Assembly: GCA_903892515.1 (NCBI GenBank)
Contig: CAITIS010000001.1
Coordinates: 77,552 to 141,551 of the forward strand
DNA: 64,000 nucleotides
Source: an uncultured Planctomycetota bacterium
Lineage (GTDB): Bacteria; Planctomycetota; Phycisphaerae; SM23-33
Reading direction: 5' to 3'
The notes beneath the pieces are model-generated. The model had not been told where the DNA came from, made no database searches, and saw only the letters and a program-made list of their open reading frames with translations. Position numbers and translations under genes: made by a program. Shown here piece after piece: positions 9,604 to 17,619 of this stretch (the first letter of the stretch is position 1; the number at the start of each line of letters is the position of its first letter).

Positions 9604-10026
9604 ATGACCGAACAACCGGCCGAGCAGCCCAAACCCGTCGAACCCGCCAAGCCCGCCGAGCAGCCACAGGCCGCCGAGGCAGCCAAGCCCACCATCGTGT
9701 ATGACGATTTCGCCAAGCTGGACCTGCGCGTGGGCAAGGTGCTGGCCTGCCGCGAGCACCCCAACGCCGACAAGCTGATCGTGCTGGACGTCGACCTGGG
9801 CGGCGGCCAGGTGCGGCAGATCTGCGCCGGCCTGAAGGCCTACGTGCAGATGGACCAGATGGTGGGCAAGAACATCATCGTGGTGGCCAACCTCGAACCG
9901 CGCCGCATGCGCGGGCTGGACAGCCAGGGCATGCTGCTGGCGGCAACGCACTTTGAAGGCGAGCAGCAGCGCGTCACGCCGCTGAGCATCGACCCGGCCG
10001 TGCCGCCGGGCTCGAAGGTTTCGTAG
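9604..10026 (+). CDS. tRNA-binding domain protein (MetRS beta-subunit/CsaA/EMAPII-type)
   Basis: FAKLDLRVGKVLACREHPNADKLIVLDVDLGGGQVRQICAGLKAYVQMDQMVGKNIIVVANLEPRRMRGLDSQGMLLAA. Confidence 0.9.
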   Translation: MTEQPAEQPKPVEPAKPAEQPQAAEAAKPTIVYDDFAKLDLRVGKVLACREHPNADKLIVLDVDLGGGQVRQICAGLKAYVQMDQMVGKNIIVVANLEPRRMRGLDSQGMLLAATHFEGEQQRVTPLSIDPAVPPGSKVS

Positions 10027-10072
10027 CGTTCCAGGCCGACCGTAAAAACCCGCGTCAAACGGCGGCAGGAAC

Positions 10073-10187
10073 GGTTGCCAAAAGCCTTTCCCGATTGGAT
10101 GGTGGGTTTCCTAACCCGCCACCCTTGTCACATGGACGTGGCGGGTTGGGACACCCGCCACGCGGATGTCGGTAATTGCTCTAGTTA
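10073..10187. repeat. Dispersed palindromic repeat family B, copy 2
   Basis: ttgccaaaagcctttcccgattggatggtgggtttcctaacccgccaccc...gtggcgggttgggacacccgccacgcgg...gtaattgctctag. Confidence 0.75.
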
Positions 10188-10188
10188 C

Positions 10189-10304
10189 TCTGTCCGGCCC
10201 AGATTGTCGGGTGCCACACCTGCGGCGTTTGCAGGTGTGTAAACGGCACGGCTGCAAACACCGCAGCCGTGGCACCCACATTATTGCCCGGACAGAGTTC
10301 TAGT
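10189..10304. repeat. Compound inverted repeat (family C)
   Basis: ctctgtccgg...gggtgccacacctgcgg...ccgcagccgtggcaccc...ccggacagag. Confidence 0.7.
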
Positions 10305-11556
10305 CAAACCCGGCCGGGCTGGGGGCCGGGGCCGCCGGCGCGGGCGGAGCCTTGCGGGCTGGCCGGGGTGGCGCGGGAGCGGCGGCGGGCTTGGGAGCCT
10401 CTTGCACAGATGGCTTGCTCGGCACGGCAGGCTTGCTTGGCACAGCCGGTTTGATCGGCTCGGCAGGCTTGGTCTGCGCGGATGGCTTGGCCGGAGCGGC
10501 CGACGCCAATACCGCCGGCTGCTTGAGCGAGTATCGTTTCACGACCTGGCCGGTGCGGCAATCCACCACGCAGGCCAGGCTGCTGGCCCGCTTGAGCACC
10601 GGCTGCCGCAGCGTGTCATCGCCCGTGATCTCCAAGCTGGGCAGGTACAGCAACCGCTGCGAATCAGGCGAGAAGCACGCCTCGGTCTGCTTGCCGGCCT
10701 GGCCCAGCGCCTTCTTCTGGCCATTCAGCGAAACCAGTTGGAGCTTGCCATCTTCCCACAGGGCCAATTCCCGCCCGTCGGCTGAACACGCCAGCACGTG
10801 CTTGCCGTCCATCCAGCCATCGCGCCAGATCTCCTTGCCGTCGGCGAAATTGACGGCCCGGACATCGCGCCCGTTCTTGCCCGTCAGGAACAGCACCGAC
10901 GAGGGCGGCTGGGTCGCCTCGTGCAGCGGATACAGCCCTTGCAGGGTCCACAGCGTCTGGCCCTTCCAGGTGCGGACGGTGGCTGAACCTTCGGGCTCGA
11001 AACTGGCATACGCCCTGGCGTCAGAACTGTATTGCGGCAGCAGCGCCGCGCCTCTCCGGCCATACCGGCTCACCTGCCACGTGGCCATGCTGATGCGGAA
11101 GACGGCGTTGTTGGCCGAGGAGGCACAGAACAGCGTCCGGCCACTGGCGCTGAAGCCCAGCGTGTCAATCGGCGCTGCCTTTGCCAGCGTGAGGGTGTCC
11201 TGGCACTGGCCGGTCTGCAGGTCGTAGAAGCTGCATTCGATGTCGTCGCCCTTGGCCACCAGGCAGGCCAGCACCGGTGCCTTGCCGGGCGAGAGGGCGA
11301 ATTCGCTGTCGCGAAAGTGGAAACGGTCCAGATGGAAGAAGCTGCGGCTCTTGCCCGCGGCCGTGTCGTACGCCCCCACCGCCCCGTCGGACCAGACGCT
11401 CACCAGCACGTCATCGCCCAACGCCACCCACGCCACCTCGCCCGCCGGCAGCGTCGCCCGCGGCATGGCCAGGGAAACCGTCGGCGCCAGACACAACGTC
11501 AGCACAACCAAGCAACAGGCTAGCACGCGCAACATCGCAGACCTTTCGTAACTCAT
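10300..11556 (-). CDS. Secreted beta-propeller-like protein with Pro/Lys/Ala-rich C-terminal tail
   Basis: Signal peptide LACCLVVLTLCLAPTVSLA; WD40-like segments; tail AKPSAQTKPAEPIKPAVPSKPAVPSKPSVQEAPKP. Confidence 0.6.
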   Translation of the reverse strand: MSYERSAMLRVLACCLVVLTLCLAPTVSLAMPRATLPAGEVAWVALGDDVLVSVWSDGAVGAYDTAAGKSRSFFHLDRFHFRDSEFALSPGKAPVLACLVAKGDDIECSFYDLQTGQCQDTLTLAKAAPIDTLGFSASGRTLFCASSANNAVFRISMATWQVSRYGRRGAALLPQYSSDARAYASFEPEGSATVRTWKGQTLWTLQGLYPLHEATQPPSSVLFLTGKNGRDVRAVNFADGKEIWRDGWMDGKHVLACSADGRELALWEDGKLQLVSLNGQKKALGQAGKQTEACFSPDSQRLLYLPSLEITGDDTLRQPVLKRASSLACVVDCRTGQVVKRYSLKQPAVLASAAPAKPSAQTKPAEPIKPAVPSKPAVPSKPSVQEAPKPAAAPAPPRPARKAPPAPAAPAPSPAGFD

Positions 11557-12015
11557 TGCTCACAGTATCGGCCAAGGCCGGCGCAAGAACCTACTCATTT
11601 CGGCCGGCGAATGTCGAGCCGTTAGCACTACAACGCTACGAATGGAGTCTTGGCGTTGCGACTGGATTGGAGGCCCGAAGGGCCGGGACGATTGTAGCCG
11701 GGGGCGTGAGCCAGGCTGCAGGGCTGGAATCATCACATCCCCGCAACCCAGGGCGGCCCTCTGCCCTGGGCTGGACTCTTCATGCCATCTTCGGGCTTAG
11801 GCAATGCGGATTGAATCGCCGTCTGCAAAAGCCCTCGGGCTCAGAGAACAGTTTTATTGCACATCCGCACGGCTTATGGCCGAGCCGTTCAACGGGCATC
11901 CACGAGTATCATGCATCTGCAGCCGGTTCTTCTTGTGGCCGCGAACACATATATTCGGTGACCTTCGGCAAGCTCGGCCGGCACACGCTTGTTTGCCGGG
12001 CCGGCATGGGCTAAC

Positions 12016-12921
12016 ATGGCCCGCCCTGTGAAAACCAGACCTTACCAACTTAGCTCGCTGCCTGGGACAGAAGACTTCTCTATTGTCGGCTACAGCGTGG
12101 CCGGCGAGGAGTCGGTCATCCTGGTGCCCGAGCTGGACGTTGTCTTTGATATCGGCAAGTGCCCCCGCGAAGCCTTGCGGATCAACCACGTTTTGCTGAC
12201 GCACGGGCACATGGACCACGCCGCCGGCATCGCGTATTACTTCTCGCAGCGGGATTTTCAGGGCATTTCGGGCGGCACGGCCTTGGTGCCCAAAGGCCTG
12301 GTAGCGCCACTGGAGACGCTGATGCAGGCCGTCGCCGGCGTGGAGGGCCATCCTTCGCCGCACAAGTTCGTCGGCATGAGCGACGGCCAGGACTACGAAG
12401 TCCGCCGCGGCCTGTTCGCCCGGGCCTTCGCCACGCGCCACGTCGGCAGCTGCCTGGGCTTTAGCCTCGTGGACGTCCGCCAGAAACTCAAGCCCGAATT
12501 TTCCGACAAGACCGGCCCGGAGTTGGTGGCGCTCAAAAAGCAGGGCACGCCGATCACCAACCGCATGGAAATACCGCTGGTGGCGTACCTGGGCGACACG
12601 GCCAAGGGCAATTACATGGACCTGCCCTGCGTCCGCGAGGCCAAGGTGCTGCTGATCGAATGCACCTTCTTTGACCCCGACCACGTCAAGCGGGCCCGCG
12701 CCGGCAAGCATATCCACGTCATCGACCTGCCCGAGGTGCTGGAAGGCACGCACAACGAAAAGATCGTACTGACGCACGTGACGCGCCGGACGAACATGTC
12801 AGCGGCCAAGAAGATCCTTAAAAAAGCCCTGTCCAAGGAAACCCTGGAGCGAGTCACGTTCCTCATGTCACGCAAGTACATCGAAGAAGACGACCTGTCG
12901 CAACCGCCCAGCGGCCAGTAA
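12016..12921 (+). CDS. Metallo-beta-lactamase fold hydrolase, RNase Z-like
   Basis: ALRINHVLLTHGHMDHAAGIAYYF (HxHxDH), FATRHVGSCLGFSL, VAYLGDTAKG. Confidence 0.8.
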   Translation: MARPVKTRPYQLSSLPGTEDFSIVGYSVAGEESVILVPELDVVFDIGKCPREALRINHVLLTHGHMDHAAGIAYYFSQRDFQGISGGTALVPKGLVAPLETLMQAVAGVEGHPSPHKFVGMSDGQDYEVRRGLFARAFATRHVGSCLGFSLVDVRQKLKPEFSDKTGPELVALKKQGTPITNRMEIPLVAYLGDTAKGNYMDLPCVREAKVLLIECTFFDPDHVKRARAGKHIHVIDLPEVLEGTHNEKIVLTHVTRRTNMSAAKKILKKALSKETLERVTFLMSRKYIEEDDLSQPPSGQ

Positions 12922-12948
12922 CGCCGCGGTCAGTGGCGCCGGTTGGCT

Positions 12949-13047
12949 ACAGGTGGCACAGCCTTTCAGGCTGTGCGGCACAGGCTGAAAGCCTGTGCCA
13001 CCCATCAGGTCATGAGCGACGGAGCACTGGAAAGCCTGTGCCACCCC
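12949..13047. repeat. Dispersed palindromic repeat family D (ggcacagcctttcaggctgtgc...cacaggctgaaagcctgtgccacc)
   Basis: Related copies at 16086-16137 (inside tgt), 55303-55353, 55630-55688, 56189-56258. Confidence 0.8.
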
Positions 13048-13093
13048 AAACGTGCAAACACGCAAACTCAAGGCGTTCCAGGACGGCCTCTAC

Positions 13094-13129
13094 GAAAAAA
13101 AGCAGGCGAACCCGCGAAGGTTCGCCTGC
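13094..13129 (-). terminator. Rho-independent terminator of the downstream PEP-CTERM gene
   Basis: Minus strand GCAGGCGAACC-TTCGCG-GGTTCGCCTGC followed by TTTTTTT. Confidence 0.85.
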
Positions 13130-13167
13130 GTGTGTACGTTCAGGATCAGCTCAGGCTCTGGCGACGG

Positions 13168-13917
13168 CTATATGCGACGGCGACGCAGCAGCGCCAGGCC
13201 GCCCGCCAACAGCACGGCCAGCGTGGTCGGCTCGGGGATATCTCCCTGGATCTTGCTCTCGATGATGCCCAGCGGGAACAGGCTGGTGGTTGTATCGTGG
13301 GGGTTGTTGGCGTTCCACATGCCGGCGCCGGCATGATACGTGTTTGTGCCGTCAGTTTCGCCAGGGTGGTTGGCCATGTGCAGATACGCGTGATTTCCAG
13401 CCTGCGGGCCGTACGGAGCAGGAGCCGGCGTGGTCGTGTCGGCCCAGCGGTAGTACAGCGGGGACGCGGCAGTATCCAACGGCGCTAAATTCCGCCACTC
13501 CCACGATGTCCCGTTACCGTCTGCGGGCTTGGACAACCCGATCCAGGCGATGTTCTTAAACGGATCCTTGGAACCCGGAGCCACAGCGGCCTGGTCCTGC
13601 GTGTAAGCCTGGCTGGCGAATTCGGTTGCGAGGAAATTATCCTCGTTGGTCCAGCCTTCCTTGCCGTTGTTGTCGATGACGGCCAAGTCGCCGCCGGCGC
13701 CCAGCGCTTCTGTCAGGGCGTTATCCCACGTGGCATAGGTGTGCGTCAGAGTATAATAATGCCTAAGCCCAGGTTCGGTGGGATCGTAGTGCCATTGATA
13801 GCTCGACGGCAAGCCTAGCTGCGCGGCGACGGCAGGGCTAACGGTGTCTGCAAAAGCGGGGGAAGCGAGCGCGAGCGACACGGCAAAACAGCTAATGAGC
13901 AGAATGAACCTGAGCAT
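13168..13917 (-). CDS. PEP-CTERM sorting domain protein, C-type-lectin-like
   Basis: C-term IPEPTTLAVLLAGGLALLRRRRI; YATWDNALTEALGAGGDLAVIDNNGKEGWTNEDNFLATEF...AWIGLSKPADGNGTSWEW. Confidence 0.85.
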   Translation of the reverse strand: MLRFILLISCFAVSLALASPAFADTVSPAVAAQLGLPSSYQWHYDPTEPGLRHYYTLTHTYATWDNALTEALGAGGDLAVIDNNGKEGWTNEDNFLATEFASQAYTQDQAAVAPGSKDPFKNIAWIGLSKPADGNGTSWEWRNLAPLDTAASPLYYRWADTTTPAPAPYGPQAGNHAYLHMANHPGETDGTNTYHAGAGMWNANNPHDTTTSLFPLGIIESKIQGDIPEPTTLAVLLAGGLALLRRRRI

Positions 13918-14251
13918 GTTACACTCCTCTTTTGATTGAGCTGAGCCTTTGAGCTAGTGGTACCCGAGCCAGGTGCCATCTAACTAATAGAAATCATATC
14001 AGGTTCTCCATAAGGTGTCAACGCGAAAAAGCTTTAGCGGCGAGCTTAATTTTCTCTTAGGTAATGACTTATCAGTGAGTCTCAACAAAGCCGTCAGGCC
14101 AGCCCCAGAATGACGGCAGTAAGTCCATGCCCGCCTGATGTTTGGATTACACCCCTCTGACGAACTCCGCAGGCACTGGCCGGCTTGGCGAGTATTGGAG
14201 CGGCGCCAGAAATAAACAATTAGTGACAGCCCTCCTCAAAGGGCGCCAGCC

Positions 14252-15139
14252 TTACTCGTGCTTGTCGTGGTAGTGCCAACGCCCACCCTTGCGTCCGCGC
14301 CGGCCCTTAGTTCCTGATAGGGCTTTGGGCCCCTCGTTGCCCTGAGCTTCGAGTTTATCCAGCTCCATAAGTGCTCGATCGGCGTTGAAGACCGGCGGCG
14401 GCAAGGCGGCCGCTGCGTCCCGGGCCTGCGCCGGGTCGATGTCCGTTCGCGCATAGCCCATGCCGCGAAATACCGGCAGGTGCTTGACGTGATCGATGAT
14501 CTCGCGGCGCGACCGGCCTTGCGGGGCGTCGGGCCAATTGCCCTTGTGCGCGTGGAAGTCGAAGAACGCCGGCGCCACCGCCAGAATGTACTTCCAGTAC
14601 GCCGGGTTGTCCGTCTGGATCACCAGCAGGCCGCCGGGGATGAGCACGCGATGCACGTCCAATAGGAACTGCGGCGTGATCAGCCGGAGGTTGGCCTTGC
14701 GCGGGTCGTAATATGGCTGCGGATGGTATATATGTACCTGTGACACGCTGGCCGGCGGGATGTGCCGCGGCAGCACCACGCGGGCGTCGCCGACGGCGAA
14801 GCGCACATTGCCCAGGCCACGTTGGCGGGCGCGCTTGCGGGCGTAGCGAATCACCACCGGCAGGTTGTCCATGCCCAGGTGGTCCCACTCGGGATTGCCA
14901 AAGCCTGACAGCAGCGTGCTCCGGCCATTGCCACAGCCGATGTCCAGCACGACCGGCGCCTTTCGGCCAAAGATCTGCTCGAAATCGACAAAGCCCTCGG
15001 GCCACTGGCGCAGGGCCGAGACCGTCCACTGCTCGGGCGGCAGGATCTGGCCGGGGATCGGCACGCCGAATTCGTTCTCCACCGAGCCCGGTGGCAATGG
15101 CTTGTCGCGTTGCGGTTCGTTCGTAGTCATTTGGTCCAT
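14252..15139 (-). CDS. trmB: TrmB-like tRNA (guanine-N7)-methyltransferase (divergent)
   Basis: VVLDIGCGNGRSTLLSGFGNPEWDHLGMDNLPVVIRYARKRA; QVHIYHPQPYYDPRKANLRLITPQFLLDVHRVLIPGGLLVIQTDNPAYWKYIL. Confidence 0.78.
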   Translation of the reverse strand: MDQMTTNEPQRDKPLPPGSVENEFGVPIPGQILPPEQWTVSALRQWPEGFVDFEQIFGRKAPVVLDIGCGNGRSTLLSGFGNPEWDHLGMDNLPVVIRYARKRARQRGLGNVRFAVGDARVVLPRHIPPASVSQVHIYHPQPYYDPRKANLRLITPQFLLDVHRVLIPGGLLVIQTDNPAYWKYILAVAPAFFDFHAHKGNWPDAPQGRSRREIIDHVKHLPVFRGMGYARTDIDPAQARDAAAALPPPVFNADRALMELDKLEAQGNEGPKALSGTKGRRGRKGGRWHYHDKHE

Positions 15140-15524
15140 CCTAGCAAATACGGCATCTCAGGGCCATTGCCAGCACGGATTCAATTAGCAGGGATGCAGG
15201 GAATGCATGGGATGAAGAGAATTGATGATTGCTGGAACTGGTTTCATACCGTTTCACGGCTGCAATCGGGCGTGAGCCTCATTGGGCCGCAAAGACCACA
15301 GCCGAGGGCGGCTGTGCCACGGGTCAAACCGATCCTGAGTTGTGGTTGGTGATTTGGCGCGACCATAGCACCAGACGCATTCAAATCGCAAATCGAACAT
15401 CGCAAATCGAAAAAGCCTTCATCCCATGCATCCCCTGCATCCCTGCTAATGAATTCCTGCTAACGAGTTTTTGCTGGTGGCCGCGTGTCTGGCTTCGGCT
15501 GGATCGAATCGCTATCTTGGCGGA

Positions 15525-16721
15525 ATGGTCGAATTGCAAATTGAGAAAACCTGCGGGCGAGCGCGGGCCGGCGTGCTGAACACCGTCCATGGCCAGGTGC
15601 CCACGCCCGTGTTCATGCCCGTCGGCACCGCCGGCACGGTCAAGAGCGTCACGCCCGAGCAGATCAAGGCCTGCGGCTCGCGGATCGTCCTGGCCAACAC
15701 GTACCACCTGATGCTCCGGCCAGGCGCCGACGTGGTCGGCGCCTTGGGCGGCCTGCACCGGCTCATGGCCTGGGACGGCCCGATCCTCACCGACAGCGGC
15801 GGCTACCAGGTCTTCTCGCTGGCCGAGATGCGGAAACTCACGCCCGAGGGCGTCACGTTCCGCTCGCACATCGACGGCTCGTCGGTGCTGCTGACGCCCG
15901 AGAGCTGCATGGACATCCAGTCGGCCTTGGGTTCGGACATCATCATGCAACTCGACGAATGCCCCCCCGGCCAGGCCCCGCGCGAGCAGGTGCTCTCAGC
16001 GGTTGAGCGATCGGCCGCATGGGCGGCACGCTGCAAACAAGCCTGGCAGCGCAACGAAGAGAAGAACACGGAATCCGCCTCTCGGGTGGAAGAGGCTTTC
16101 GAGCCTGTTCCGCACAGCCTGGAAAGGCTGTGCCACCGTCAGTCGCTTTTTGGCATTCAGCAAGGCGGCGTGCACGTGGACCTGCGGGCTGAGTCGGCCC
16201 GGCGGATCGTCGAACTGGACCTGCCCGGCTACGCCATTGGCGGGCTGTCGGTGGGCGAGGGGCACGAGCCGATGGTGGCCGTGCTGGATCACATCGACGA
16301 GCAATTGCCCAAGGGCAAGCCGCGGTACCTGATGGGCGTGGGCGAGCCGCGCGACATCCTGGCGGCCGTGCTGCGCGGCGTGGACATGTTCGACTGCGTG
16401 CTGCCCACCCGCAACGCCCGCAACGGCCAGGCCTTCACGTGGACCGGCCGGCTGAAGCTGCGCAACGCCATTCACGCCCGCGAAACCCTGCCGCTGGACG
16501 AAACCTGCCCCTGCTACACCTGCCGTAACTTCAGCCGGGGGGCGCTGCGCCACTACTTCATGGCCTCGGAGATGCTGGGCCCGACGCTGCTGACGATCCA
16601 CAACCTGGCCTTCTTCGCCCAATTCATGGCCGTCATTCGCCAAGCCATTTTCGAGGGCGACCTGGAAAGCAAGAGCGCATCGTGGCTCGATGCCATGTAC
16701 CGGCAGGAAAGCGAAGCATAG
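15525..16721 (+). CDS. tgt: Queuine tRNA-ribosyltransferase
   Basis: TPVFMPVGTAGTVKSVTPEQIKACGSRIVLANTYHLMLRPG, ILTDSGGYQVFSLAE, FGIQQGGVHVDLR, VDMFDCVLPTRNARNGQAFTW. Confidence 0.96.
   Translation: MVELQIEKTCGRARAGVLNTVHGQVPTPVFMPVGTAGTVKSVTPEQIKACGSRIVLANTYHLMLRPGADVVGALGGLHRLMAWDGPILTDSGGYQVFSLAEMRKLTPEGVTFRSHIDGSSVLLTPESCMDIQSALGSDIIMQLDECPPGQAPREQVLSAVERSAAWAARCKQAWQRNEEKNTESASRVEEAFEPVPHSLERLCHRQSLFGIQQGGVHVDLRAESARRIVELDLPGYAIGGLSVGEGHEPMVAVLDHIDEQLPKGKPRYLMGVGEPRDILAAVLRGVDMFDCVLPTRNARNGQAFTWTGRLKLRNAIHARETLPLDETCPCYTCRNFSRGALRHYFMASEMLGPTLLTIHNLAFFAQFMAVIRQAIFEGDLESKSASWLDAMYRQESEA
16086..16137. repeat. Family D palindromic repeat located inside the tgt coding sequence
   Basis: gtggaagaggctttcgagcctgttccgcacagcctggaaaggctgtgccacc, near-identical to 55303-55353 gtggaacaggcttttagcctgttcggcgcagcctgaaaggctgtgccaacc. 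Confidence 0.85.
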
Positions 16722-16877
16722 GGCACGAGCGAGGGCGTAGGGCAGAGGGCGTAGGGAGTGGGTCGCAGAGCAAAGGGTGCAAAGCGCATCGTACAGGGCG
16801 TAGCGTGGCAGGCCTTGAACTCCTCTCCCTTGACGGGGGCTCCCGCCTGGGCTAACTAAGCCGCCGCTAACGCGGCT

Positions 16878-16965
16878 GGGGCGGTTGCCAAGAGCCTTTT
16901 CCACTGGGATGTGAGTCTCGGTTTCCTAAACCGCCACGCGAAGATCTATTTTGGCAATTCCTCTA
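16878..16965. repeat. Family B repeat, partial copy 3
   Basis: ggttgccaagagccttttccactggg...tttcctaaaccgccacgcgaagatctattttggcaattcctctag. Confidence 0.6.
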
Positions 16966-17005
16966 GAACGGCCACTTCATGTTGGGCAGAGCGGCCAAGT
17001 CGCGT

Positions 17006-17230
17006 TTACGGCGAGCCCAGGATCTTCACGGCGATGAGGAAGGCCATGTAGGCCAGGAAGAGCACCGCCAGCACGATCAGCAGCCACTTGGGCCTGCGGG
17101 CGGCGCGGTCGGGGATGCCATCAACCACGTCCACCGGTTCGGTGAGCAGAGTTTGCGAAGCGTCGGTCTGGGCGTCCTTGCCCTTGGCATCTTTGGCGGG
17201 CGCGGAGGTCTTGGCGGGACGGTTTGCCAT
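17006..17230 (-). CDS. Small single-pass membrane protein
   Basis: C-terminal TM helix WLLIVLAVLFLAYMAFLIAVKIL; start overlaps upstream stop (operon). Confidence 0.6.
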   Translation of the reverse strand: MANRPAKTSAPAKDAKGKDAQTDASQTLLTEPVDVVDGIPDRAARRPKWLLIVLAVLFLAYMAFLIAVKILGSP

Positions 17231-17619
17231 TAGCGCGTCCCTGCCGCGCCGGGCGAAAAGGCGTCGTCGAAGGTATACACGTCGCGGAAGTCTTCGAGGC
17301 TGTCGTCGTCGGTCTTCTGCATGAGGTTATTGTTCACCAGCAGGTACACCATCTGGCCAAAGTCCAGCGTGGCGCGGATGCGCCAGCGGCCCAGCACCAT
17401 CCGGGCCAGCATGCCCCAGCGTTCCACGGCCTCATCGCGCAGCGACCAGCAAAGCTGCTGACCCGAGACGTGCCTGGGCCGGTTGGCGGCGGCTTCATCG
17501 CCATGACATTGCCGCACCGCCCGCGCCAGGCCCTCGTGCAGGAAGGCGTACGCCTCCAGCGGATACCGGCCATCGCTTCGCACCAACTCGGTCAACTGTT
17601 GTTCGGGAGATCTATTCAT
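17230..17619 (-). CDS. Minf_1886/TIGR04138-like Planctomycetes-Verrucomicrobia-type protein
   Basis: YPLEAYAFLHEGLARAV...RHVSGQQLCWSLRDEAVERWGMLARMVLGRWRIRATLDFGQMVYLLVNNNLMQKTDDDSLEDFRDVYTFDDAF; start overlaps metG stop. Confidence 0.75.
   Translation of the reverse strand: MNRSPEQQLTELVRSDGRYPLEAYAFLHEGLARAVRQCHGDEAAANRPRHVSGQQLCWSLRDEAVERWGMLARMVLGRWRIRATLDFGQMVYLLVNNNLMQKTDDDSLEDFRDVYTFDDAFSPGAAGTR

Noticed and set aside
14236-14454. Minus-strand ORF with IEHLWSWINSKLRATRG reminiscent of an IS630 transposase end
   Set aside because: Lies out of frame within the TrmB-like gene; similarity is coincidental and no flanking IS features exist.
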